This document shows, piece after piece, positions 10,282 through 21,093 of a stretch of 35,287 bases of DNA. The DNA is from Didymodactylos carnosus (Eukaryota > Rotifera > Eurotatoria > Philodinida > Philodinidae), in the NCBI GenBank assembly GCA_905250885.1, contig CAJNOQ010001143.1:1-35287 (forward strand), read 5' to 3'. Under the pieces are notes generated by a model. The model saw only the letters and a list, made by a program, of their open reading frames with translations, made no database searches and was not told the DNA's origin. The position numbers and the translations under genes were made by a program. Every line of letters starts with the position of its first letter. Within the stretch, counting starts at the first letter, position 1.

Positions 10282-12122
10282 GTGGAATTTTTATAACCGG
10301 CCGAATTCTTGCTACAGTAAACTTCTGTTATATTTCAACTATATTAATTAAGATACATTTTTTTATAAATCTTGCTACACAAATCACCCATGAACCTCTT
10401 ACAGTAAATAAATTAACGAATATTTTTTATTGCAGGGCATCAAATGTGAAGATCTTGTTTATTATATCTCTAGAATAATTACGTATAGATGCCATGAAGG
10501 TCTTGATTAATTAAAATTATTTAGATAAATGAAGTCTATCTAATGTTTCTATTTATAAGTGTGGAAATGTTAAGATAAAATGTTGGCATAAATACTCACC
10601 TATACTCAGATATTAAAGAACGATATGTAGACGAATACAATTTCAAACAAGTATGTCGAAAGGTGTATTTATACGACTTTTTTTAACAAAAATTAGTAAC
10701 CACTGTAGGATCAAGATGCGAACAGAGAAAGATGATATGATGAATGAAGACTTGCTATGTCGGTCGGAGATCTTTTTAACGTTTATTTTAATCAGCAAGA
10801 AAGATGATATTATACGATAGTGTTTGTAACTAATTTCATTAACTACCACAATGTAAATAATACAATATCGTTTATTTTTATGTCCGCAATTGTGTGTAGA
10901 AAAAATAAAACATAGATCTCTAATAGTTCGAGTATAGTGAAATTTGGTATAAGATATTATTTTATCTTATAGTTTATAGCGAGGATTTAAGAATAATTAA
11001 AACTTAAACCTTTACTCACTATCGGATTGAGTAAGTATTATTTTGGCATGTTAATAGAGCCACAACAAACATCGCAAAATGATGAAAAAATAGTAAAATG
11101 ATCCTTTCAATTCTCTCCAACTCTTTTATTCACTAGAGTAGCACGCCTCTTTTCTTCCTTTCCATGTAGTTCTATTTTCTTCTTTTTTTTTACTAAACAT
11201 GAGTCAAATAATCACAATCTGATTTAAACATATGTGAAAATATTTACACAAAGCTTGACAAAGGAAAGAGAGAAACGAAAGAGTGTCTGTTCTCATTTAA
11301 TATTAAATAAAAAGCGACAGCATAGACGCGTGACGGAAAAAACGTGTGCAGATTTTTCTCATGACTAGATGAAGAACTCGTACACCATTTTCAGATAACA
11401 AATATAGTATCGCAGACATTGATACTATATGTTGACATACATTTTCAACCTTTTGCCTCTCAATAGTACTTTTCACAGTAGAGAAGTCAAACAAAATGAC
11501 GTTGCATTTGTTCAGTGATCTTTTCCGATTAAAGTAATAAAAAGAAAATCTACTTTTTAGCGATTTTCTTGAATACATGAACAGTTTTGAGCTACTACTG
11601 TATTTGAAAATAGAACTCCTTCACTGTTTTTCCCTTAAAAACGAGAATAATATCACAAAAAAGAGAGATAATTTGGATGTGTCAAATTAATTTGGATCTC
11701 GAGCAAACTATTTTTATTTACATCAAATGAGACGGAACATTTGATAAAAACAATTTACCCATTAAAATTTCAGTTGAAAATTATCTCTGTATATTGACGT
11801 CAGCCAGATACTACGAAATATTAAATTTAACATGTAAACAGAATTTTATTCCAACAAGGAAAAATTTATTACAACATCAGCAATCTCTTTCATTAAGTCG
11901 GGATTGAAAAGCTATGATTGCTTTACTGTCGCTAATATCGATTTCCGAAGTAGAAAATTAAAATGACCGAAGTAGCTGAAAAGTAAAAATTATATTAAGA
12001 ATTTGTCATCTCATTCATGTAGAATTTGTATTACCAATCATTGGTCAATGTAGAAATAATATTGGTAAACCGTTTCTTCGTGGTGAAAAAGTCTTAGTTG
12101 AATCCTAATTAGGAGGTAAAAC
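10282..12122. other. AT-rich stretch without a recognised gene
   Basis: About 1.8 kb. The longest frame is 91 codons (minus, 11303-11578), has no familiar motif and a composition like its surroundings. I see no splice-consistent exon chain and no inverted repeat. Confidence 0.35.
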
Positions 12123-12651
12123 AGAATATCGACAGCTGGAATTTCACCTTTGTCATTTTTGTTCAATATTTTCGACAAATTGTCGAAAGTCAATCTGATT
12201 TTCGACATTGCCGAATTTCACGTTGTTTTTCGACTAATATCTTAAGTCCTTGGAATTTTTACAATTGTCGAAAATGCATTTTTATTGTAGTACATTTTTA
12301 AATTTTAAGAAATTGGAAACAATAAATAGTAGATAGTAGTCTGATAGCATAATACTGGAATGATTTCTGGAATTATTTAGAATACACAGATTATAGATTA
12401 TAAAAACATAGTGTATTATTTTATTATTATGCATGGTGTATGCTATTAAAAATTCTACTTTAGATGAAACTGAAAATTACTGTCGAAATTCAGCTGGATT
12501 TTCAGCAATTGTCGAAGTTCATTGTAAATACGACAATGCGAAGAAAATCATATCGATTTTGGACAATTGATGAAATTGTTGGCGACTTTGCTCTGTATGT
12601 TTGACAATACTGTCAAAATTCCGATGGCGAAATTTCAGGTGGCGATATTCT
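12123..12651. mobile_element. Diverged foldback element with TTGTCGAAA motifs
   Basis: The ends AGAATATCG.CA at 12123 and CG.ATATTCT at 12651 are inverted and followed by a matching GAAATTTC block. Both arms (about 12123-12290 and 12475-12651) are filled with ATTGTCGAAA / TTTCGACAAT variants, roughly ten copies. The arms are well diverged, so this is an old copy. The middle is AT-rich and non-coding. Confidence 0.65.
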
Positions 12652-13332
12652 AGGATATCATCTAAGATCAGATTATGTTAAATTTACCATTAACTGAAGA
12701 TGGAAAGATAAGAACGGATGTACCATAGATAACGTTGGTCTCAGTAATTTTGCTCTAACTCCTGTTCCTTAGATTCCCTAGAACCAATTCTTTTTTAATA
12801 GAAGCAGCGTGAAATTCTCTACAAAATTATACCTAAACTTTAATTTCAGAACTTCAATCAAAAAAACTAAGCAAATTATAGGAAAGGCGAAAAAATGAAA
12901 AACTTTGTTAACTTAGTACTTTTTTCGACTACTATTATTTCTGTCAGAAAGCTTAGTAAAAGTGAAAACTCAGTTTGTGTTTGGCACATATACCAAAACT
13001 AGTAAAGTCTTCCGCCGAATACAACTGAAAAAAGTATTCGTGTAAGATCAGAAGTAAAAGAATGAAAGTCTCATCATTCAGCTGAATGGCTCTCATTTCG
13101 CTCATAGCGTAAAACACAATGAGAAAAAAGATTATATTTTAACAAATCACTATTTTTCACATAAATAAATACGACAAATACAAGAAATATCATTATGAAA
13201 TAGAAATACTCATAATAGTTATCCCTTTAAATAAACACATCTTTGGATAGCAAAGGAGTAAAGTTTGTGCACGATTGTTGTCTCGCGCATTCATATAGCC
13301 TTAACATTCCCATTATCACATGTAGATCACTT
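12652..13332. other. 3' flank of the SDR gene, no recognised feature
   Basis: AT-rich sequence downstream of the SDR stop codon. No convincing frame or repeat. Confidence 0.35.
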
Positions 13333-15325
13333 CTAATATTTTGATCCAGCAAAGCTTGATTGTTCTCCAAATCCTTCATTTGTCATTTGAATATAGCCAC
13401 CGTCAATTGATAAGTCAGTGGACGTGATGAAAGATGCATCATTTGAACATAAAAATAATATTGGACGAGCAATCTCCGGACAATCAGCACAACGACGCAG
13501 CATATGAAATTGACCTAGAGATAGCAAAGAGCATTTATTAACCTGTTTCATGACAGACTAGATAAGAGACATACCCCAGACAGGATCCCATTTTTCTCTA
13601 CCACCATCAACAGCGGCTTTAAATACCTAGAGAAAAACAAAATCTGTTAGCATTTCAGTAATATCGTCTGAGTGTACGATAAAAAGTGCATCATTCGAAA
13701 GAAGGTAGAGACAAGAGTCTTTTTGTATATGCTGAAATATAGAATAAATATTTTCTTGAAAAGTGAGAGGTTGCAGAATCCTGCACAATCTTTGATTTCC
13801 ATTTTGTATCTTCTTTAATAATATTTTCAGCTTAGTTTACGCTCACGTCAGACTCAAAAAAAAATATCCAATCAGACTTCAGACATTCATAGCAAAAGTT
13901 TAATAAAGGTAAAAAAGAATAGCATTTTGCTCGGTTCAAAGAGGTTTTTGAATCTTATCTCTACTTTAGTTAGCTGTTTTTGCCTGTTTGAGACGGTTTA
14001 TTTAAAGTGAGCAATCGAACTTTTTTACAAGTGTGCATTGGTATACAAATTTTCAAAAACATGAAAATATATAGTCACAAGAATCATCTAAGAAGAATGA
14101 ATTTGCATCATCTCGATTTCTTAAGAGTACTTTTTCCCAGTCAACGGCAACGACAATATGTGAAAACAAAGAGCAGTGATGTACATCTACTGGGTTTAGC
14201 TTATGTTACATATTTATTTCGTCTTACCTCAGGTGACCATGTCCATCCTGGTGAAACTGAATTCACACGAATACCATCTTTACTCAAATCGAGTGCCTGG
14301 AAAAGAAATTCGGTAACAATATTATCGTATCTGTTCCTTCTCATCCGTCATCTTACCATACATTTTGTCATCATAATAATTGCCCCTTTTGTACTCGAAT
14401 ATGTCCAACGATCGGGTTGTGGACGATGAGCAGAAATTGAAGAAATATTAACGATTGAACAGGATTTACCTATACACAAAGATGAAATTTATTTTCAATT
14501 TTAAGAAAATTAGTAATTTCCAACTAACCTCCTGCATTTTTCATATAAGGATAAACGGCTTTTACCATTAGCGCATATCCACTGACATTGGTTGAGAATG
14601 ACATGGTAAAATCTTCTGAAGTAGCTGTTAGACCTTTTGAACCGAAAAAGACAGCTAAAAACAAAGGAAATTGTAAAAAATATGGCAAGCTTTAGAAACA
14701 TGACAGTTCAGTGCATTGCAAAAATGAAGCTAATTCTCTTAGTTTTTAACTGATCTATTGAGAAAGGCATATCTTTTAAAATCCTAGACAATAGGCTAAT
14801 AATTCACAGTATTCAACTAAAGCTTAATAAGCCATTGATTATTCTTTTTCTTCTTTCGTTTATATATTAATGAATGCCGACAAAAATCTATTTTACTCGT
14901 GTTACCTCCATTGACCAAATGGTGTATGACTTCTCTATTTTGCTTTGCAAATTGTTCAACTGCACTCTTAATCTGTTCTTCACTGCGAACATCGACTAAA
15001 AACTTATGTATACTCAGTTTATGTGTCAGATGTAGCCGGTGATCAATGTATTTATTACCTTTGAAGAATGTTACGTGTTTTCCTTCCGCTCTGAGTTTTT
15101 CTTCTGCCTTCTTTCCATTCTCTTCGTTAAAATCGAATATGGCCACGGTTGCTCCTTCTTTGCAAAACTCATCCACGGTCGCATACCCTATACCACTGGC
15201 ACCACCTAATTTAAAAAAATATAACTTATTATGGGAAAATAAATAGTTACTGCCTTCTTACCTGTTACAATACAAACTTTATCAACGAATCGATGATAAT
15301 TTTCAGAATCATTTTTGTTCGCCAT
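13333..15325 (-). CDS. Short-chain dehydrogenase/reductase (classical SDR), eight exons, 280 aa
   Basis: NAD(P)-dependent oxidoreductase of unknown substrate. Exons on the minus strand: 15325-15262, 15205-15059, 14995-14906, 14654-14529, 14469-14357, 14296-14228, 13626-13575 and 13514-13333 (843 nt; all phases agree). Introns are 56, 63, 251, 59, 60, 601 and 60 bp. The Rossmann cofactor loop is TGGASGIG at residues 21-28, with Asp46 after the second strand (AIFDF), which in the family favours NAD. Catalytic residues are Ser153 (NISSIS), Tyr166 and Lys170 (YSSTK), with the SDR Asn in TNVSG near 123. The usual NNAG motif is changed to NGAV at 99-102. The end reads FITSTDLSIDGGY, then a tail ending SSFAGSKY. 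The protein looks closest to bacterial classical SDRs, so horizontal transfer followed by intron gain is possible, but that is inference. Confidence 0.93.
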
Positions 15326-15418
15326 TCTTATATCTAAAAATGTGAAGAACATACATTTCAAAAAATTCTATTTTGAGTAAAAAGACAGGAGATATAACAG
15401 TAACTAACGAGGGAATCT

Positions 15419-16189
15419 ATAGAGATGATACCCTCCGTTTCCCATGATTTATACATCAGTGAGGTAGTAAATACCCTAAAAGAATTCGTGCCCATGACTC
15501 TCGAAGAGCCGTTTTTCAACAAGTCTAAAAATAACCAAAACCTTTTTTAATGAGGCGTGATTGTAGCCCGCAAATTTCGGATTAAAATGAGACATCTTCC
15601 ACCTCCACACAACCTTTCTTCGCAAAGTTATAGAATTTACAATAAAAGCCCTAAATTAATTTCTTCTTATTTCTGTAGGTTTGAGCTGACGATGAACACT
15701 TAGGGCTTTTCTTGTAAATTCTATAACTTGCAAAGAAAGGTCGTGTAAAGGTGGAAGATGTCTCATTTTAATCCAAAATTTGCGGGCTACAATCACGCCT
15801 TATTAAAAAAAGGTTTTGGTTATTTTTAGAGTTGCAGAAAAAACAGTTTTCCAGAAAACCGACTCTTCAAGAGTCATGGGACGAATTCTTTTAGGCCATT
15901 TACTACCTCACTGAGGTCTATTGATCCATATACAAATCATTGGAATCGGAAAGGGGCATCTCGAAAGGTTTCCTCGTGAGTTATAGAGAGTTCAACAAAG
16001 TTTTGGCTGAGTTACCGAATTTCGCGTGTTTTCGAGCCTCACAAGGTTTAAAAACGAACAAATGCTGTAACTTTTGAACAAAGCACCATGGAAATGAGTC
16101 CGTTTAGGGTTTTTAATAGCTCAATATACTCTATCGATCGAGATATAAATCACAGAAAACGGAGGATATCACCTCCATAGGTTCCCTCG
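15419..16189. mobile_element. Foldback element, TWA family copy C (complete)
   Basis: Terminal inverted repeat of about 35 bp (CGAGGGAATCTATAGAGATG at the left, matched at the right end by CATAGGTTCCCTCG), flanked by TAA at 15416-15418 and 16190-16192. The centre (about 15510-15860) is the same inverted core as copies A and B, including AGATGTCTCATTTTAATC. The right arm holds about 190 bp (15960-16150) with no partner on the left, so the left arm has lost sequence or the right has gained it. The element starts about 90 bp upstream of the SDR start codon and so sits in or next to that gene's promoter. Confidence 0.85.
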
Positions 16190-16696
16190 TAAGAAATATA
16201 TTTGAAAATTTTTTAAATATTCGAGTTACTCACAAATAATAAGGATTAAATTCTATATTCTCAAAAGATGAGGTTTAAGTTGGTCATATTTTCTTATTTT
16301 CGTAATAGTTTTTAGGTTTTGAGCATATGATTAAATAGAAAAATGTTTTGAGGTCGCAATAATGTCATTTTAATTTAACTCTTGCTCATTATTGAGGGGA
16401 AAAATTTTTGGATTTGATTTTTGTAACTCGAATCATACATTCAAACCTAACTGAAATTTTAGAGATTGTCGAGCACTTGGTTAGACAGATTTGATAAGAA
16501 TTTAAGCATCTTAACTTTTAAATTGACTGATAAATTACAGTCAGAAAGGGAAGAAACGTTATTACGTTACGATTATTTTGGCCCTTTGATGTGTCGACAT
16601 ATTGAAACGCTTTATTCCTCCTCTTTTAGTTCTTATGCACACATTTAGTTTACTAAAGCGGTAGAGCTACTAGAGTAAATTAGAGTCATATCTAAT

Positions 16697-17002
16697 AGGG
16701 TGGGACAGTTTCAGTTCAGTTCTTTTGAACGGGAACGGGTACCAGTTCGAGTTCAACAAGAACTGAACCGGTAACCAGTTCTTTTCAAAAAAAATTAAAA
16801 ATAAAACAACTGGTGTACCTAGTTACATTGACCTTTTCTAGTGCGCTAGAGGTAGATGGTGTGTTTAGCTGACTAACCCGAGTTAATATAACTAGCTATA
16901 TCGATTTTATTTTACTTTGAATTTCTGAAAAGAACTAGTAACCAGTTTCCGTTCTTTTGACCAGTTCTTAGGGACTATAGGAACTGAAACTGTCCCACCC
17001 CT
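16697..17002. mobile_element. hAT-like MITE with GAACTGGTT-type motifs
   Basis: The inverted ends are AGGGTGGGACAGTTTCAGTT at 16697 and the complement ending CCCACCCCT at 17002. The flanks TATCTAAT (16689-16696) and AATCTGAT (17003-17010) agree at 6 of 8 bases, consistent with an old 8-bp duplication as made by hAT transposases. The arms carry repeated AACCAGTTCTTTT / AAAAGAACTGGTT motifs. It is 306 bp long with no coding sequence. Confidence 0.7.
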
Positions 17003-17064
17003 AATCTGATCTCTGTTTTTTGAAAACGACAAAAATTGAGCTTTAAATGTTTTTCAAACTTATT

Positions 17065-17525
17065 CCAGTGAATGTACTTGGTACAAGTACTTGGGAATTA
17101 CGTGATAAGTTAAGCACTTGGCAACTACTTGAGCAAGAACTTGGCAAGTGTCGTTACTTGACTTGCTTCAGTCAAGTACTTGGACAAGTTAGTCACTCTT
17201 TTCTTTTGCATGCCCAGCTGTATATAAACACCACACTATCAATCGTTATACATTTATAGAATAAACTTATATATTTCTACTGACGAGTGAGTTGAACAAA
17301 CTTAGTAGCCGTATTTGATCTACAAAAGTAGAGTAGCTCTAGAATATGTATAAAATACAAAATAACAATAAATGGAACAAGTACTTGACTGAACTTTTTA
17401 AAGTAAATTCACTTGCACTGTGTAGCCAAGTACTTACATTTTACTTGTTAAGTACTTGAGAAATAAATTTACTTGGAAAAGTCAACAAGTACTGTCCTCA
17501 TGACTTAATCCAAGTACATCCACTA
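17065..17525. mobile_element. Foldback element filled with CAAGTACTTG palindromes
   Basis: The ends AGTGAATGTACTTGG (left) and CCAAGTACATCCACT (right) are inverted. Between them the self-complementary CAAGTACTTG or one-base variants occur about 15 times, concentrated in the outer 150 bp on each side. A 70-codon frame at 17047-17259 only reflects this repeat. A partial relative is at 21905-22070. Confidence 0.7.
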
Positions 17526-18789
17526 GGGCATGGTTTGAAGGATTCGACATCTTGTTTTTTTAAAGTAAAAAACTTCTCAGCCTTGTCTGCTTTTGAAACT
17601 CTTAACCGTCTAAACATTTATTACTGAATACTAGAGGATAACAGAGAATATTGTTAGACTAGAAATGTCATTTAGTTTAACAGAAAAGAAACGAGTCAGT
17701 TCTATGATGATATTAAAAAATGTGAATAACATTGATATATTTTCATATCGTTGAAGGTTCTTCCCAAGTTAAGCTTATCGTATATTATCTATTTTCATTC
17801 TGTCAAACGTATTTGAATAACTAAAGAAGCAAAGTGGTATATCGATACTTCTTGATATTTAAATTAATACGCGCGAGTAATTGGTCTCTCTGAAATACAA
17901 TTCCAGTATGAACGGGAAGAGTTACATGATGATGAAAACTAAACAGTATAAAATAATTATTTTTCTGCTTCTGAAAAAGAAAATTACCTACCGTACAAAA
18001 TACACACTGTTGATGTAATGTAAAAGATTTATTTATTTTCGAATGTTAACATGTCAAAATGTTTCACTCTCCTTTTCTTTACGCCTGATAAGAACAGCAA
18101 ATGTGACGGACCATTTTTCTTTTCTCTAGTCATAGCAGTTTATTCGTACATTACTTTATTGCGCTTTCTTTCTACTAGAATCATATCAAAAGTTTTCCGT
18201 AGAATTTTATTTTGTTATATAAGAGAATCCACTAGCCACTCCATTGTGTTGTCTGTATGGTCACGAGTTAAATAAAACGTATGTGGGATGTTGCCGATTT
18301 CATATCATATCTCTCGTTCGTCTTGCTCTTTTGTTACACGAGTATTCTTCAATTAACCATCTATTTAATATAATACCACTTGTAAAATCTAAATAGAACA
18401 TTTGTCAATGTACTTGTTATATCAAATGAAATCGTTCGTTGTTGAACCTGTTGCGATGAGAAACTTTTTACCACCTACACGTACCAAATTTGTCAAAATT
18501 TATTTTGATGGTTTGTCGTTTGTCAATGCGGTCGTTTAAAAACGTTCCGTGCAGAGGAAATCTTTATCTACATATCTAAAAAGATTTATTCAAGTAAACC
18601 GTTTCATATATTAAAAATCTGTTTATATTGTTACAAGAGGATAAATTTTGAAAAGTAACAGAAGTAATTTCGTTAGGTAACTGAACTTTTGATTTCCTAA
18701 AGATGAATATCACTTTGTGTTTCTTCATCAAAAAGTTTATAGAAATTAGAGGCTATAGTTATGCAAATATTTATGGACGGGAGGTAATT
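17526..18789. other. Stretch without a recognised gene
   Basis: AT-rich, with only one frame above 60 codons (18051-18275), which has no familiar motif. No inverted repeat or RNA gene was recognised. Confidence 0.3.
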
Positions 18790-19464
18790 GTTTTGATCCC
18801 ATAAAAAATGCAGAACGGATCCCGTATACTAAAGTTTCTATAAAAATAGTAGAAATGATCCCGGATTTAGAAAAAAAATATTTTCAACAGAATTGATCCT
18901 GGAATAAACTAATTTTTATATTTATTGTGCAGAATTGATCCTGGAAAACGTTTTTCTTTCTGCGAACAAGAGAATTGATCCCGGTTGACGTGTGTAGTTG
19001 TCACACCACATACGATCCTCTTTTCCAAAGCTCTTCGCTGATTTCTACATACTATATTCAATTCATACTCGCATAGCGGATATTTTCAGTACTGTGAACA
19101 TTTATATGTAATTGATAAACCACCAATGAATTGTTCAGTTCGGTTACACACGTAAAAACTAATAGCTATGCTTTTCGAGCCATAGTTTGTTTAATAGTGA
19201 TAGTAATAGTCAAAAGTGATGTGAGTGAAAAAAGTATGAAAAAAGATGTGACCGCTACACATTGCTATTGTTTATGTCTCAACGCGGTCTTTACATTCGC
19301 ACCACACGTCAACTGGGATCAATTCTCTTGTTCGCAGAAAGAAAAAAGTTTTCCGGGATCAATTCTGTCGAAAATTTTTTTTTTCTAAATCCGGGATCAT
19401 TTCTACCATTTTTATCGAAATTTTAGTATACGGTATCTATACTGCAATTTTTACGGGATCTTTT
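18790..19464. mobile_element. Foldback element with AGAATTGATCCCGG motifs
   Basis: The left arm (18790-19005) and right arm (about 19305-19464) are inverted and well matched, sharing for example TAGAAATGATCCCGGATTTA, CAGAATTGATCC and GCGAACAAGAGAATTGATCC. The motif GAATTGATCCCGG recurs four to five times per arm at spacings of about 50 bp. The 300-bp middle is unrelated, non-coding sequence. No clear target duplication was identified. Confidence 0.8.
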
Positions 19465-19736
19465 CAGCTTTTTTCCAATATTTATCGCATAGAAGTTTTC
19501 TTTTTTGGTTGTATTTATCGGAATATACAATTCTTTTGTGTTTGTGATCACGTACACTCATTAGAGATTGGCCCCATAAGGTAAGAAAATGCAAAAATAT
19601 CTACAGTAAAGAGCATTTAACTAATTAGATGTGATTTGATAATTATAGTCACCTTGTAACAGAATTCATCTTAGTCACATTTTCAATTACTCATTATTTA
19701 GTCCATAACCAATATAATCAATTGACTCATTCCCGG

Positions 19737-20435
19737 TTTGCAAGCTAATTGCCTTTTTATATATTTTTCATTCAAAATATATTTTTTTATATATTTTTCC
19801 CTCCTGCAAGCCAAAAAATAAACGAAAAAAGCTCCCATTTTGCTAGCCAATTAATTATGAAAAAAAGATAGATTCTCTATAAATGATCAGATTTTGTTAA
19901 TAATAGAAAGAATAAGATAATATAGCTCTCTACAACCAAATTCAACGTGTTCCGAGGTGTTCTCAGAATTCGAATGTTGTCAATTTTTCAGAAGAGAGCT
20001 AATGACTAGATTCTAAGTTCCAGAGTCAAGCGTCTAAAACAACAGATTCATCGACGCCTATAAAATGGAGATGCTGCAATACTATGATACCCGTTCTTCT
20101 TTAAATCATCGTTATGCAATTTTCAATTGTCGATTCGTCCCTAATTGACTTTGTAAGATTAAACAACATCAAAGGACACATCAAAAGTGCGAAGAAGTAA
20201 TTAGGAATGAATCGAGACTAAATCGTGATAAAAAGGACGTTTAAAATTATATTACGTCAACGCTTTCCTTTTATGTTTGAATTGTAGTTTTTTCCTGTTG
20301 ATTACTTTTAGAACGAACGAATCGATGTTTTTTTTCTTAATTAATTGGCTTTAAAAATGGGAGATTTTTTCGTTTATTTTTTGACTTGCAAGAGGGAAAA
20401 TTGAAAAATATATAAAAAATCAATTAGCTTGCAAA
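19737..20435. mobile_element. Foldback element with TTTGCAAGCTAATTG ends
   Basis: Inverted ends: TTTGCAAGCTAATTG at 19737-19751 and its complement CAATTAGCTTGCAAA at 20421-20435. The arms run about 140 bp (19737-19880 and 20310-20435), sharing TATATATTTTTC, a CCCTC.TGCAAG block, AAAAAATAAACGAAAAAA and GCCAATTAATTA. The roughly 430-bp spacer has no recognisable coding sequence. Confidence 0.8.
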
Positions 20436-20797
20436 GTTGGAAGATAACAATCAATCATTTGTAATTTTTGTTATAAACGTTCAATTGAATGTTTCTTTTC
20501 TATAGTATTCATATTCTACAATTGTTTTTAAACTCTTATTTACAGACGGAAGAAAGAAAGTGACGATAATGTCGTAATCAGCTACTATCAAATAATTAGG
20601 AAAATTTATTGAATAAAAAATATGAAAAGTAGATTATATACTTTTCATTCATGAAAAGCATAAGTTCAGTCCCATTTTTTGGATGAAACACACATAAAAA
20701 GCTGTATTATGGATAGTACATTCACTAAAAGCGCCTATTAATGTAAGATTTTCAATACACTTTTTTTTTGTCTTGACTAAAGTTCTGCCATGGACAA

Positions 20798-20835
20798 ATT
20801 CTTGTATAAGAACTCATCAGTTCTTATACAAGAAT
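20798..20835. repeat. Perfect 17-bp hairpin with a four-base loop
   Basis: ATTCTTGTATAAGAACT, loop CATC, then the exact complement. The sequence resembles the AAGATTCTTATATAAG motifs at 26015-26140 and 32315-33200, so it may be a solo unit or footprint of that repeat family rather than a terminator. Confidence 0.75.
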
Positions 20836-21093
20836 GTGTCAGTATTGAAAAATTAATAATTTCACTCTCAAACATTACAATAGTATTGCATTATACATTA
20901 TGGCATATTTCAATTATTATTTATAAGATTTTTTATCATCGATTTATTCGCGCTTTTCTGCAGGAGTGACGCATGAGTTTTATTTTTATTGTCTTTTCAA
21001 TTTCAGATCTCTAATTTCTTTTTTTTCTGAAAAGAAATCCTTTTTCGTAGCCTCACTCGTTCTTACAATCATCCATTATCAAGTAGAATAGTC

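Noticed and set aside
11303-11578. A 91-codon minus-strand frame as a possible small gene
   Set aside because: No motif, no splice context, and a composition matching the AT-rich background.
14007-14429. A 140-codon plus-strand frame
   Set aside because: It is antisense to SDR exons 5 and 6 and their introns, and has no motif of its own.
14510-14701. A 63-codon minus-strand frame over SDR exon 4
   Set aside because: It is the wrong frame over exon 4. The correct frame gives the SDR block ending TNVSGYALMVKAVYPYMKNA.
20798-20835. Perfect hairpin read as a transcription terminator
   Set aside because: Intrinsic terminators of this kind are bacterial. The stem resembles the local AAGATTCTTATA repeats.
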